Positions 52,068-60,836 of a DNA stretch of 64,000 bases are shown here, one piece after another. The stretch is from an uncultured Sphingomonas sp. (lineage in GTDB: Bacteria; Pseudomonadota; Alphaproteobacteria; Sphingomonadales; Sphingomonadaceae). The DNA is taken from positions 1 through 64,000 of the forward strand of contig NZ_CALMPA010000017.1 in the NCBI RefSeq assembly GCF_937871615.1, read 5' to 3'. The position numbers were made by a program, and so were the translations under genes. A model generated the notes under the pieces. It was not told where the DNA came from and did not search any database. It worked only from the letters and a program-made list of their open reading frames with translations. How positions within the stretch are numbered: position 1 is the stretch's first letter; each line of letters opens with the position of its first letter.

Positions 52068-54377
52068 TTAGAAGTTATAGCGCGCCCGGGCCATCCACGT
52101 GCCGGGATTGTTGAGATACGGATAGATCAGGAACGACGTCTTATAGGTGGAGTCGAAGCAATTGCTGCATTCCACGCCAAACGACCATCCGCTGTCAGAC
52201 CCGAGTGTCAGCCCCGCGTTGACCAGGCTATGCGCCGGCTGGAAGCCAGCCTTGTCGTTCGAGGTCGCGACCCAGGTGCCACTGATATAATTCCAGTTCG
52301 CGCTCGGTTGCAGCGAATAGCCGCCGCCGAGATCGAAGCTGTAGCTACCGCCGAGCGTCGAGGTGAAGCGCGGCGCACGGGTCGGCTCAGCGACGCCGCC
52401 AGCCGGCGTGACGATGCCGGTGTTGCAGTTATTCGCATAAGTACCACCAAGGCAGCGCGCGATCTGATCCTTCGTCGCCTGATTGAGATTCGTATAGCGT
52501 GCGTGTTGCAGGCCGAAATTCCAGAACAGATTCAGGCTGCGAACCGGGTTGAAGCTGATTTCGCCTTCAAGTCCGTAATTCTCCATATCCGCCACGTTAC
52601 GCGTCAGATAGGTGATCGTGTTGGTGAGCAGATTATAGCCGCCACCCGGAAGCTGCGCCTCATAATCCATGAAATAGAAGCCGGTAAGGTTGATCTTGAC
52701 CTTGCGATCGAAGAACTCAGACCGGATACCACCTTCATAGGACCAGATCGTTTCCTTGGTGAAGGCCGCCGCGCCCACTGCGTAATAGGCACGCGAGTTC
52801 CAGCCGCCGGACTTGAAGCCCTTGGTCACCGATCCGAACACCATCACATCGGGCGTGATCTTGTAGTTGAGCGCGAAACGCGGCGTCCACACTTTCGATC
52901 GCAGTTCCACCGGAATGCCGGCGTTGAGCACATCCTGCGTATTGAATGGCTGATTGATCGCCGAGGAGCGCGCAAGCGGGCTGGCGTTCGGCGTATATGC
53001 GATCGTCTTGTCTTCGTCCGTATAACGGATACCGGCCGTGAAGGTCAGTTGCGGCGCCAGATGCACGTCGCCCTGGAAATAACCCGCATAGGCCTCGGTA
53101 TTGTTGCGCATAACACGATCGCCGCTCACCGTTGCCGCGCCAGCAAGCGGAACCGAGATATTGGCAAAATTCGTCCAGTTACGCTCGTTGACGTAATAGA
53201 AACCACCGACATAGCTCAGAATATCGTTGAACGCCTTGCCAGTTACCTTGATTTCCTGGCTGAACTGCTTGCTCCAGCTATCGTTCACGAGCGGCGTGGA
53301 GGTGCCGCGCGCGCCGGAGATGAAGTTCACGCCGTCAAACACTACGCTCGCGCTGCTCAGCCCGGCGAAGCTGTCGGTCATGTATTTCTGGCGCATGTAC
53401 GAATAGCCAGTGATGAAGTTGAGCGCCGCATCGTCGCCGACATCGACCTGGATGTTCGAACTGAACAGCGCCGAACGAGCGACGTTGCCCGCCGGGATAT
53501 CGGCCAGACCGGGCGAGACAAGCCCCGTGCCGAGCCCCTTGTTGCTGAGCAGCGGCGTGAAGCTGATCCGGTCGCCGGTTTTAGCGTCACGGAAATTGGG
53601 CAGGTTCGCAACCGAGGAATAGGTGTAGCTCGCCGCCAGATCCCAGGTCACCGTATCGGACGGAAGCGCCCGCAGCGCGCCGCGCACGCCCCAGCTCTTT
53701 TCGCCGTTGAGCTTCTGGCCGGTTACCCGATTGTCCACATACCCGTCAGAGCGAATATAATAGCCGGAGAGCTTGGTCAGCAGCTTCTCACTTACCGGCA
53801 AATCGATCGAAGCGCGGAGCTGCGCACGATTATAGCGACCGTAGCTCGCATCGGCGAAGCCGGTGATATGGTCACTTGGCTTGCGCAGGATGACGTTGAT
53901 CGCGCCACCCGTGGTGTTACGGCCAAACAGCGTGCCCTGCGGCCCACGAAGCACCTCGACCCGCTCGATATCGAAGAACGAGAAATTGTTGGCGCCCTGA
54001 CGGGCGATATAGATATCGTCGACATAAGTGCCAACCGGCGGATCGAAGGTGGAAATAGATTCCGTATTGGCAAGGCCACGCAGCGAATAGGTGTTGGCGG
54101 TGCCAAGCGCGGTGTTGTTATGCCCGATCAGGTTCGGCACATAGTTTACCAGATCAAGCGTATTGTTGATCTGACGCACCTTCATGTCGTCACTGGTGAT
54201 CGCGCTGACCGCGAGCGGCACGTCTTGGAGGCGCTCGGCGCGGCGCTGTGCGGTGACGACAATATCCGCATCGGCATCACTGGCGCCCGCCGGCTCAGCC
54301 GTCTGCGCGAATGCCGACGTGCCTGAGAGCAGGATCGCTCCGATGAAGAATCCGAATTTGGGCGAATTGAGAAGCAT
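52068..54377 (-). CDS. TonB-dependent outer-membrane receptor
   Basis: A 769-residue receptor. The signal peptide ends at SAFAQ, the TonB-box-like start is ADIVVTAQRRAERLQDVPLAVSAI, and the plug contains YSLRGLANTES and RVEVLRGPQGTLFGRNTTGGAINV. The C-terminus WMARARYNF ends in Phe as outer-membrane proteins do. This is the type abundant in sphingomonads for uptake of organic compounds. ATG 54377 is used: GGGAG lies six bases before it. An operator copy lies 85 bases upstream, which links it to the pathway as probable substrate importer. Confidence 0.93.
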   Translation of the reverse strand: MLLNSPKFGFFIGAILLSGTSAFAQTAEPAGASDADADIVVTAQRRAERLQDVPLAVSAITSDDMKVRQINNTLDLVNYVPNLIGHNNTALGTANTYSLRGLANTESISTFDPPVGTYVDDIYIARQGANNFSFFDIERVEVLRGPQGTLFGRNTTGGAINVILRKPSDHITGFADASYGRYNRAQLRASIDLPVSEKLLTKLSGYYIRSDGYVDNRVTGQKLNGEKSWGVRGALRALPSDTVTWDLAASYTYSSVANLPNFRDAKTGDRISFTPLLSNKGLGTGLVSPGLADIPAGNVARSALFSSNIQVDVGDDAALNFITGYSYMRQKYMTDSFAGLSSASVVFDGVNFISGARGTSTPLVNDSWSKQFSQEIKVTGKAFNDILSYVGGFYYVNERNWTNFANISVPLAGAATVSGDRVMRNNTEAYAGYFQGDVHLAPQLTFTAGIRYTDEDKTIAYTPNASPLARSSAINQPFNTQDVLNAGIPVELRSKVWTPRFALNYKITPDVMVFGSVTKGFKSGGWNSRAYYAVGAAAFTKETIWSYEGGIRSEFFDRKVKINLTGFYFMDYEAQLPGGGYNLLTNTITYLTRNVADMENYGLEGEISFNPVRSLNLFWNFGLQHARYTNLNQATKDQIARCLGGTYANNCNTGIVTPAGGVAEPTRAPRFTSTLGGSYSFDLGGGYSLQPSANWNYISGTWVATSNDKAGFQPAHSLVNAGLTLGSDSGWSFGVECSNCFDSTYKTSFLIYPYLNNPGTWMARARYNF

Positions 54378-54461
54378 GACCATCTCCCTGAAACCTGATT
54401 TTGGCGCGAGGCCTGAGCCGCTACGCGGAACAAACAACGGCTCCGTCCCGCAGCACCGTTA

Positions 54462-54483
54462 TTTGTCATATTACTATATCAAT
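54462..54483. promoter_or_regulatory. Palindromic operator, site D (TonB receptor)
   Basis: TTTGTCATA, spacer TTAC, then TATATCAAT: 14 of 16 fixed positions match. It lies 85 bases before the receptor ATG and 34 bases before the end of the alpha/beta-hydrolase-fold gene. Confidence 0.65.
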
Positions 54484-54516
54484 TAAAACGCTTGTAAACT
54501 GGTTTTTGCGAGCCGA

Positions 54517-55335
54517 TCAACCAACTGCCTTCATTGCGAACTCCAATATCGGCTCGATCCATTCATCCGTCCGGTCCAGCACCATCCCCGGCCCGCCGGG
54601 CAGTTCCGCATAGCTCCAGTCCGGTCGCGCGGTGCGCAGCCGCCCACCCGATGGAAACAACGGATCGGTGCGGCTCGCCAGGATCAGCGTCGGGCAGGAT
54701 ATGCGCGGCACGTCGCGCTCGAAATCATGAAGCGGGATGACCGAATGGCCGTGCTCCTTCCACGGGCCGTGCATGAAATAGGTGGCGACAGAGACATGGA
54801 CGGTCTCGTCGCTCCAATCCGGATCACCGACCCGGCGCACCCATGCCCAGCGATCGGTGAAGTGGCTGCCATCCGGTGCAATTTGCTGATTGTCCGGGAA
54901 GCGACCGATGCGCTCCGCCCGCTCGGCGGCGGAAAGATACGGCGCATTGTCCAGCACCAGTCCCACTACCAGCGCGGGCCGCTCCGCCGCGATATGCCCC
55001 GCCGCCAGCCCGCCGCCGCGATGACCAATCAGCAGGCAAGGACCGAGCGACAGCCCGTCGATCAGCGCGCCGATCGCAGCGGCATAGGCGTTGATCCCCG
55101 GCCTTGCCGGCGGATCGGACATACCGTGCGCGGGCAGGTCGAGCGCGATTGCGCGATAGCCCGCGCGTGCAAGCATCGGCAGTGCATGGCGAAACTGGAT
55201 CGACGCCCATGGCGCCTGATGAATCAGAACCACGGGTGGCCCGTCTCCATGGCTGCGATAGTGCAATTGCCCGTCCGGCCCATCGACATAGCCGCGCCGC
55301 TCACCCGGCAGAGCGGTAAGGATCGGCAGCGTCAT
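54517..55335 (-). CDS. Alpha/beta-hydrolase-fold protein lacking the catalytic Ser and His
   Basis: A 272-residue protein with a clear alpha/beta-hydrolase core: LHYRSHGDGPPVVLIHQAP, RAIALDLPAHGMSDPPAR, and TLILASRTDPLFP with the acid Asp. The nucleophile elbow reads LIGHRGGGLAAGH, so position 106 is Arg where Ser, Cys or Asp is expected. The region where the catalytic His should be reads LPGGPGMVLDRTDEW and has no His, and the usual HG of the oxyanion loop is HQ. It overlaps the flavoprotein gene by ATGA. I recall related uncharacterised proteins with GHHTG at the elbow. Confidence 0.82.
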   Translation of the reverse strand: MTLPILTALPGERRGYVDGPDGQLHYRSHGDGPPVVLIHQAPWASIQFRHALPMLARAGYRAIALDLPAHGMSDPPARPGINAYAAAIGALIDGLSLGPCLLIGHRGGGLAAGHIAAERPALVVGLVLDNAPYLSAAERAERIGRFPDNQQIAPDGSHFTDRWAWVRRVGDPDWSDETVHVSVATYFMHGPWKEHGHSVIPLHDFERDVPRISCPTLILASRTDPLFPSGGRLRTARPDWSYAELPGGPGMVLDRTDEWIEPILEFAMKAVG

Positions 55336-56798
55336 CGGCCAAGCTCCAGCGGGATGAGGTGATCGCCCAGCAACCGGCCAAAGGTCATTGCCGGTGTGAC
55401 CATCATGCCCCCGCAAGCCGCCTTGCCCATGGTCTGACTCGAACCGAGTATCTCTCCGGCGGCATAGAGGTTGGCGATCGGCGAACCATCACGCCGGATC
55501 ACGCGCAATTCATCATCCACCGCCAGCCCGATCGAACTCGAAATCGAACTCGCCTGCATACGGATCGCGTGGAACGGCCCCTCCGCGATCGGCAGCGGAT
55601 GATGCGTCCGCCCGAAGAAGTCCTTCCCGGTCTGAACACCGTAATTGAACCCCTCAACCGATTTGAGCAGGCCATCCGCGTCGATCCCCGCCTTGTCCGC
55701 CAGCGCGGTCAGGCTGTCCGCCGTCAGGAATGCCGGGCCGCCTTCATCGACAGCGGCGCGGACCTGTTCGCGCGTCCAGCCCTGCACGATGGGCGGCGCT
55801 TCCGTCAGGATGCGGTGATCGAAGATGATCCAGTAACGCTGATCGGGTTGCTGGAACAACGCCATCTCGCGCGCATCGACGCTGTCGATATCCTCGCGGA
55901 CGAAACGCCGGCCGGCGGCGTTGACATAGATTTCCCACGGCTGTCGCCGCTCAGGGAAATGCTCGATCCGGCCGACGGGTTTCGCCGGGAAATTATTGGT
56001 GTTGAACAGCGTGCCGAAGTTGCAGAACAGATTTTCCACCCCGCGCGCAAAGCCGCCAACTGCCTCACCCAGCGCCAGCCCCGCGCCACGCGAGAACGGC
56101 CACGGCGAGGCGTTATATTGCGGCATCCCGTTACGCGCGGCGAACTCCTCGGGATTGCCGGCATAGCCACCGCATGTCAGCAGCACAGCCTGCACGGCGA
56201 TATCGCGCACTTTCCCATCCGGGCTGCGCACCGACGCACCAATGACAGCGCCCGTATCATCGGTCGTCAGCGCCGTGACAGCGTGACTGAGCAACACAGT
56301 CACCGCTCCATCGCGCTCCAGTTGCTCCACGATCGGGACCAACACGTTCTTGATCGTGATGCCGCCCTCGCTCCCCCAATAGTAACGCGGCAGGCGATAC
56401 GGCTCATGGCCGAAACCCGTCACGGGATGCTCCGGCAACGGCTCGAACCCCTCGTCCATCAGCCAGTCGAAGGTCGCGGCAGCATGGTCTACCGCGCGGC
56501 GCACCAGCCCCGGATTGGCGGTGCCGCGACTGATCCGCATCACATCCTCGAAATGCAGGTCCGGCGTATCGTCGATGTCCCGCTCGCGCTGGAGCCGGGT
56601 TCCCGCAGCGCTCATCTGCCCTGTCGCGACCCATAACGATCCGCCAAGTTTGTCGGCGTGCTCGACCAGCAACACCCGCGCGCCGCGCCGCGCCGCGAAA
56701 ATGGCCGCCGGCAGCCCCGCAGACCCACCGCCCACGATGAGAAGATCCCATCGCTGACAGGAGTCGGCTCCTTCTCGAATCACCGGCGCTGAACTCAC
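55332..56798 (-). CDS. FAD-dependent oxidoreductase, fumarate-reductase/ketosteroid-dehydrogenase type
   Basis: A 488-residue flavoprotein: WDLLIVGGGSAGLPAAIFAARRGARVLLVE at the N-terminus, KLGGSLWVATGQMS, and a C-terminal LYAAGEILGSSQTMGKAACGGMMVTPAMTFGRLLG for FAD binding. The layout matches the fumarate reductase/3-oxosteroid dehydrogenase superfamily, whose members introduce or reduce a C=C bond next to a carbonyl. The gene is first of a two-gene unit with the alpha/beta-fold protein, and an operator copy lies 37 bases upstream. GGAGAGT stands before the start. Confidence 0.88.
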   Translation of the reverse strand: MSSAPVIREGADSCQRWDLLIVGGGSAGLPAAIFAARRGARVLLVEHADKLGGSLWVATGQMSAAGTRLQRERDIDDTPDLHFEDVMRISRGTANPGLVRRAVDHAAATFDWLMDEGFEPLPEHPVTGFGHEPYRLPRYYWGSEGGITIKNVLVPIVEQLERDGAVTVLLSHAVTALTTDDTGAVIGASVRSPDGKVRDIAVQAVLLTCGGYAGNPEEFAARNGMPQYNASPWPFSRGAGLALGEAVGGFARGVENLFCNFGTLFNTNNFPAKPVGRIEHFPERRQPWEIYVNAAGRRFVREDIDSVDAREMALFQQPDQRYWIIFDHRILTEAPPIVQGWTREQVRAAVDEGGPAFLTADSLTALADKAGIDADGLLKSVEGFNYGVQTGKDFFGRTHHPLPIAEGPFHAIRMQASSISSSIGLAVDDELRVIRRDGSPIANLYAAGEILGSSQTMGKAACGGMMVTPAMTFGRLLGDHLIPLELGR

Positions 56799-56834
56799 TT
56801 CACTCTCCCTTTCCGACCGCAGGGCGGCGGATCA

Positions 56835-56856
56835 AATGTTCTATTTATATATCAAA
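56835..56856. promoter_or_regulatory. Palindromic operator, site E (FAD oxidoreductase)
   Basis: AATGTTCTA, spacer TTTA, then TATATCAAA: 13 of 16 fixed positions match, with the right half perfect. It lies 37 bases before the flavoprotein ATG, in the gap behind the MFS gene. Confidence 0.6.
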
Positions 56857-56913
56857 TCATCTGCGACGGTCGAAATCAAGCATTCCGAACCGCCGCCCGC
56901 TCGAATATGGCGT

Positions 56914-58266
56914 TCACGCCGTTGCCGGCGCCGCGTTTCCGGTTACCGTCTCTGCCTGATCCTCGGCGATCAGATTGCCGGCCATATCCTGCGCCAGCGC
57001 GCGATAATGCTTGAGGCCCAGGCAGACAAACAACAGCGACGGAATACCGACCAACAAGACGAACCCGCTCAACGCGATCGAGATCGCCTTGGGTGTCCCC
57101 ATCCAGTCGGTCGCCGCGCCGATCAGCGGGGGGCCAAGCAGTGGGCCAATCAGCGTAATCACCGTATTGAAGATCGCGACCGAGCGGCTGCGCATCTCGC
57201 CCGGCGTAATCATCTGAAGCGCGGCCGGCCCACCGGCGGTGGCAACGGACTTGCCGATAAACGCGAGAAACATCGCAACCACCGCCATTTGTGCGGACGG
57301 CAGGATCGGATAGAGCGCGCTCATCGGCACGGTGATGAACAGCCCGAGGATGAGGACGCGCATCGCACCGTCCTCCTTTCCCTTACCCAGCGCCTTGCTG
57401 GCCCATAGCGCGATCGCCGTTCCGATCGGGCCGGCGGTGAAATAGAATAGGCCCGTCACCGCCCCGATTTCGCCGATGCTCCAGCCATGGACGCGCTGGA
57501 ACAACGGCACATTCCACAGCGTCAGCGTGCTCATCGCGAAATTGCAGGTGGCACCAAGCGTCAGCGCGCCGAAACCACGCCAGCGCTTGAGCATGTAGCG
57601 CACGGCGCTGGCCTGCGGGCCATCCTGCCGGCTCAATTTCTCCGTCCGCGCCGGCTCGCGCACCGTCAGCATCAATATGGCGAACAGCAGCCCTGGGATA
57701 CCGACGAAGAAAAAGGCAAGCTGCCAGGGCTCGAAATGCCCCATGCCGAACAATTCCATCGGCCCGGCGTCATGCAGCGTGGACACGAGATAGCCGCCGG
57801 CCAAAAACGCGAGGCCCGCCCCCAGATATGGCCCGGCCATATAGAGGCTGATCGCCCTGGCACGTTCCTTCCGACCGAAATAGTCGCTGATTATCGACAC
57901 CGAGCACGGGCTGACCACCGCCTCGCCCAGCCCAAGCCCGAAGCGGAAGAACAGCAGCGGCAGAAAGCTCATCGCAAAGCCGCTCATCGTCGTCATCATG
58001 CACCAGATGACGATGCCCGCGACCAGCAGCCATTTACGACTCGTCCTGTCCGCCATCACGCCCAGCGGGATCGTCACCAGCACATTGAAGATCGAAAAGG
58101 CCGGCCCCATCAGAAGACCGATTTGAAAATCGCTCAGGCCCATCGCCTTTTTGATCGGCTCGACCAGCAGCGACAGGATATACCTGTCAAAATAGGAAAG
58201 GACGAAGACCAGCAACAACAGGACGACGACATACCAACGGTATAATTCCCCCGTTCGCTTTTCCAC
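56914..58266 (-). CDS. MFS transporter (ACS/spinster-like)
   Basis: A 450-residue transporter with about 12 hydrophobic segments. The start YRWYVVVLLLLVFVLSYFDRYILSLLVEPIKKAMGLSD and the loop GVMADRTSRKWLLVAG, then GEAVVSPCSVSIISDYFGRKERARAIS, are typical of the MFS type that carries organic anions, sphingolipids or aromatic acids. It lies between the methyltransferase-like gene 2 (42 bases upstream) and the flavoprotein gene. Uptake of the pathway substrate across the inner membrane is the likely role. Confidence 0.88.
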   Translation of the reverse strand: MEKRTGELYRWYVVVLLLLVFVLSYFDRYILSLLVEPIKKAMGLSDFQIGLLMGPAFSIFNVLVTIPLGVMADRTSRKWLLVAGIVIWCMMTTMSGFAMSFLPLLFFRFGLGLGEAVVSPCSVSIISDYFGRKERARAISLYMAGPYLGAGLAFLAGGYLVSTLHDAGPMELFGMGHFEPWQLAFFFVGIPGLLFAILMLTVREPARTEKLSRQDGPQASAVRYMLKRWRGFGALTLGATCNFAMSTLTLWNVPLFQRVHGWSIGEIGAVTGLFYFTAGPIGTAIALWASKALGKGKEDGAMRVLILGLFITVPMSALYPILPSAQMAVVAMFLAFIGKSVATAGGPAALQMITPGEMRSRSVAIFNTVITLIGPLLGPPLIGAATDWMGTPKAISIALSGFVLLVGIPSLLFVCLGLKHYRALAQDMAGNLIAEDQAETVTGNAAPATA

Positions 58267-58307
58267 TGGCGTCCCTTTTCCCTGAAATGTCTGATTATTT
58301 GCGGATG

Positions 58308-59513
58308 TTATTGCGGCAGGCTGCTGCCGAAGACGTACCAGCCGCCCTTGCCGTGCCGTGGACGCCCCGGCTCATCCCAAGCGAAAGCCCCGTAACGGTC
58401 GGGATAGGTGTTCACGTCCGGCAGAATCTGCGCGAAGCTGCGCGCGCGGTCGAAACCGGCCTCAGCCATCAGCGCGATCGGATCCTGCGCGCGAAAAGCC
58501 GTATAGAACGGCTCATTGTTATTGTCGGTATCCCAGTTCCAGAAATAATCTTCCCAGGCATCGACCAGCCCGGTCGCGGGCAATTCCTGGTGCACCATCA
58601 GGCCGCCCGGTCGCAGCAGACGGCGACATTCCTTGAGGACGTTGCGCGTCGCCTTCACCGGGATTTCATGGAAGAAGAAGCTGGAGACGATCAGATCGAA
58701 ATGCCCGTCCGGAAAATCCAGCGACTCCGCATTCTGCTGGCTGAAATGGACCGGCACGCCCTCATGCTCCGCGATCGCATGGCCCCAGCGCAGCAGCGGC
58801 GCGCCGAGATCGACGCCATGCGCCTCAACGCCGGGAAACGCCTCTACATAAGGAACAAGATTCTTGCCGGAAGATGTGCCGATATCGAGAATCCGCAACG
58901 GGCGGAAATCGGGACGCTCATGCTTGATCCACCGGCTGATGACACGCGCCACACCACCCCAGCTCCGATAACTCATCGTCGCTGAAAACACGCGCGCGCC
59001 AAGGCTGACGACGGCGCCCTGCGCCACATCATCCTCAACCCACTCGTTATGAAAGCAACCCGGCGTCAGATGCACGTCCTGCGCGGTGAGATAGCGCGGC
59101 ATTTCCAGCGCCGGATCGAGGCGGAGCGATCCGCCCGCCGGGCTCCGCGCCGCAGCGTCCCGCGCAACGTCGATCATCTCCGGCAACGCGCGTTCGACGC
59201 TATCCTGCACTGACTGGAAACACATTTCCTGCGCGTTGTAACGCAGGGTGGAATAGAAGCGGTAGGACGCTTCCGGCTTCATCGCCTTTTCGATGGCAAG
59301 AGCGTTATCGAGCGCATCACCGCGCGCCTCGAAACGGGGTTTCACCCGCTCGTCGAAATCGCGCTTCACCATCTCCGGCATGTCTTGAATCGCATAGCGG
59401 CGGAGCGCGCTGCAAAAGCGCTGGCGCCCGCGCTCATCCAGTGTCGGTCGGGCGAGCGCCTCGATATCCGGGATCGCCGAGTTATGCCCGCTTTGCAGCG
59501 TATTCGCAGCCAT
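58308..59513 (-). CDS. SAM-dependent methyltransferase-like protein 2 with extra N-terminal domain
   Basis: A 401-residue protein, paralogue of the one at 45.3 kb. The Rossmann part has ILDIGTSSGKNLVPYVEAFPG, GVDLGAPLLRWGHA, FDLIVSSFFFHEI and LLRPGGLMVHQELP. The N-terminal 200 residues share a domain with the paralogue: both contain a YRxxS...AQEM block and a SLxLDPA...DxHLxPG block before the Rossmann fold. AGGAG lies eight bases before ATG 59513. It is divergent from the FAD monooxygenase operon, with an operator copy between them. Confidence 0.8.
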   Translation of the reverse strand: MAANTLQSGHNSAIPDIEALARPTLDERGRQRFCSALRRYAIQDMPEMVKRDFDERVKPRFEARGDALDNALAIEKAMKPEASYRFYSTLRYNAQEMCFQSVQDSVERALPEMIDVARDAAARSPAGGSLRLDPALEMPRYLTAQDVHLTPGCFHNEWVEDDVAQGAVVSLGARVFSATMSYRSWGGVARVISRWIKHERPDFRPLRILDIGTSSGKNLVPYVEAFPGVEAHGVDLGAPLLRWGHAIAEHEGVPVHFSQQNAESLDFPDGHFDLIVSSFFFHEIPVKATRNVLKECRRLLRPGGLMVHQELPATGLVDAWEDYFWNWDTDNNNEPFYTAFRAQDPIALMAEAGFDRARSFAQILPDVNTYPDRYGAFAWDEPGRPRHGKGGWYVFGSSLPQ

Positions 59514-59597
59514 CACCCAATCTCCTACCGGCATCCATGCCCACCGCGTCGTTTCCACCTTCACACCCACTGGACAAGAGGCGTTTACGACGGTTGA

Positions 59598-59619
59598 TTA
59601 GTCTTATATCTAGTACAAA
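59598..59619. promoter_or_regulatory. Palindromic operator, site F (methyltransferase-like 2 / FAD monooxygenase)
   Basis: TTAGTCTTA, spacer TATC, then TAGTACAAA: 11 of 16 fixed positions match. It lies 30 bases before the monooxygenase ATG and 85 bases before the methyltransferase-like ATG, in the divergent promoter. Confidence 0.5.
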
Positions 59620-59648
59620 TGAGATTGCAAGGGAGGGTGCCGAGCGCG

Positions 59649-60836
59649 ATGAAACGGGTGTTGATAGCGGGTGCGGGTCCAGTGGGGCTAACGGCGGCAT
59701 TGCTGCTGTTGCGGCGGGGAATCGCGTTCACGTTGCTGGAGCAATGCGCTGAACTGCCGGACGACCTGCGCGCGTCCACCTTCCATCCGCCAACGCTGGA
59801 TATGCTGGACACCCTCGGCGTAGCCAAGGATCTGATCGCACAGGGGCTGATCGGCTCGACCTGGCAGGTCCGTATGCACCCGAGCGGCGAGCGCGCCGTC
59901 TTCGATCTCGCCGTGATTGGCGACGCCACCGCCCACCCCTATCGCCTGCAATGCAAGCAATCGGTGCTGTGCCGCCTCCTGCTCGATCGCGTTCGAGCCG
60001 AGGGCGGCGATGTCCGCATGGGCATGGCGCTGGAGGATTTCTCGCAGACCGAGGAGGGTGTGTCCGTCACAGCGCGCGACGCAGCCGGCGAATTGCACCA
60101 GTTCGACGGCAGCTACCTGATCGCTGCCGATGGTGCGCGGAGCGTCGTGCGCGGGAAGCTCGATCTTCCGTTCGAAGGAAAGACCTACCCCGAGACCACC
60201 ATCCTTGCGACGACGCGATTCCCGTTCCACGAGCATCTGAGCGGCCTGTCGAACGTCAATTATGTCTGGAAGGAAAAGGGCACATTCAGCCTGTTGCGGT
60301 TGCCCGATCTGTGGCGGTGCAGCCTCTATCCCGATGGCGACGAAACGATCGAAGATGCGCTTCAGCCATCCAGTATCGCGCGCAAATTACAGGAAATCGC
60401 GCCGTGCGCCGAGGGGCATATCGTCGATGAAATCCGCCCTTATCGCATCCATATGCGGATCGTGGACGATTATCGCCACGGTCGCATCCTGCTGGCGGGC
60501 GATGCCGCGCATGTGAACTCGCCGTCGGGCGGTATGGGGATGAACGGCGGTATTCATGACGCGTTCGAGCTGATCTCGACGCTGGCCGAGGTGCTTGACG
60601 GCGAGCCGATCGAACATCTCGATCGCTACACGCGCCGCCGACACCCGATCGCATTGCAGGAGATACTGACCCAGGCCGATCGCAACCGCGCCCGGATGCA
60701 GGAGCGTGACAACGACAAGCGGCGCGCGATGCTCGCCGCGCTTCAGCGCACGGCCGGCGATCCCGCGGAGGCGCGCGCGCATCTGCTGCGCAGTTCGATG
60801 ATCGAGGGGCTGCGCAAGGCGGCCGAAATCGCATGA
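59649..60836 (+). CDS. FAD-dependent aromatic-type monooxygenase
   Basis: A 395-residue class A flavin monooxygenase: KRVLIAGAGPVGLTAALLLLRRG at the N-terminus, the DG motif YLIAADGARSVVR (about residue 165) and GRILLAGDAAHVNSPSGGMGMNGGIHDAFEL (about 280-310). Relatives hydroxylate phenols or pyridines with NAD(P)H and oxygen. It is the first gene of a plus-strand operon with Asp/Glu-racemase-like, aldehyde dehydrogenase, NTF2-like and glutathione peroxidase genes, and overlaps the next gene by four bases. An ATG at 59619 is possible but overlaps the operator. Confidence 0.9.
   Translation: MKRVLIAGAGPVGLTAALLLLRRGIAFTLLEQCAELPDDLRASTFHPPTLDMLDTLGVAKDLIAQGLIGSTWQVRMHPSGERAVFDLAVIGDATAHPYRLQCKQSVLCRLLLDRVRAEGGDVRMGMALEDFSQTEEGVSVTARDAAGELHQFDGSYLIAADGARSVVRGKLDLPFEGKTYPETTILATTRFPFHEHLSGLSNVNYVWKEKGTFSLLRLPDLWRCSLYPDGDETIEDALQPSSIARKLQEIAPCAEGHIVDEIRPYRIHMRIVDDYRHGRILLAGDAAHVNSPSGGMGMNGGIHDAFELISTLAEVLDGEPIEHLDRYTRRRHPIALQEILTQADRNRARMQERDNDKRRAMLAALQRTAGDPAEARAHLLRSSMIEGLRKAAEIA

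Noticed and set aside
51729-54326. An 865-residue plus-strand open frame opposite the TonB receptor gene
   Set aside because: It runs antisense to a receptor with all expected motifs; the translation is low-complexity Arg/Ile/Glu and has no recognisable domain.
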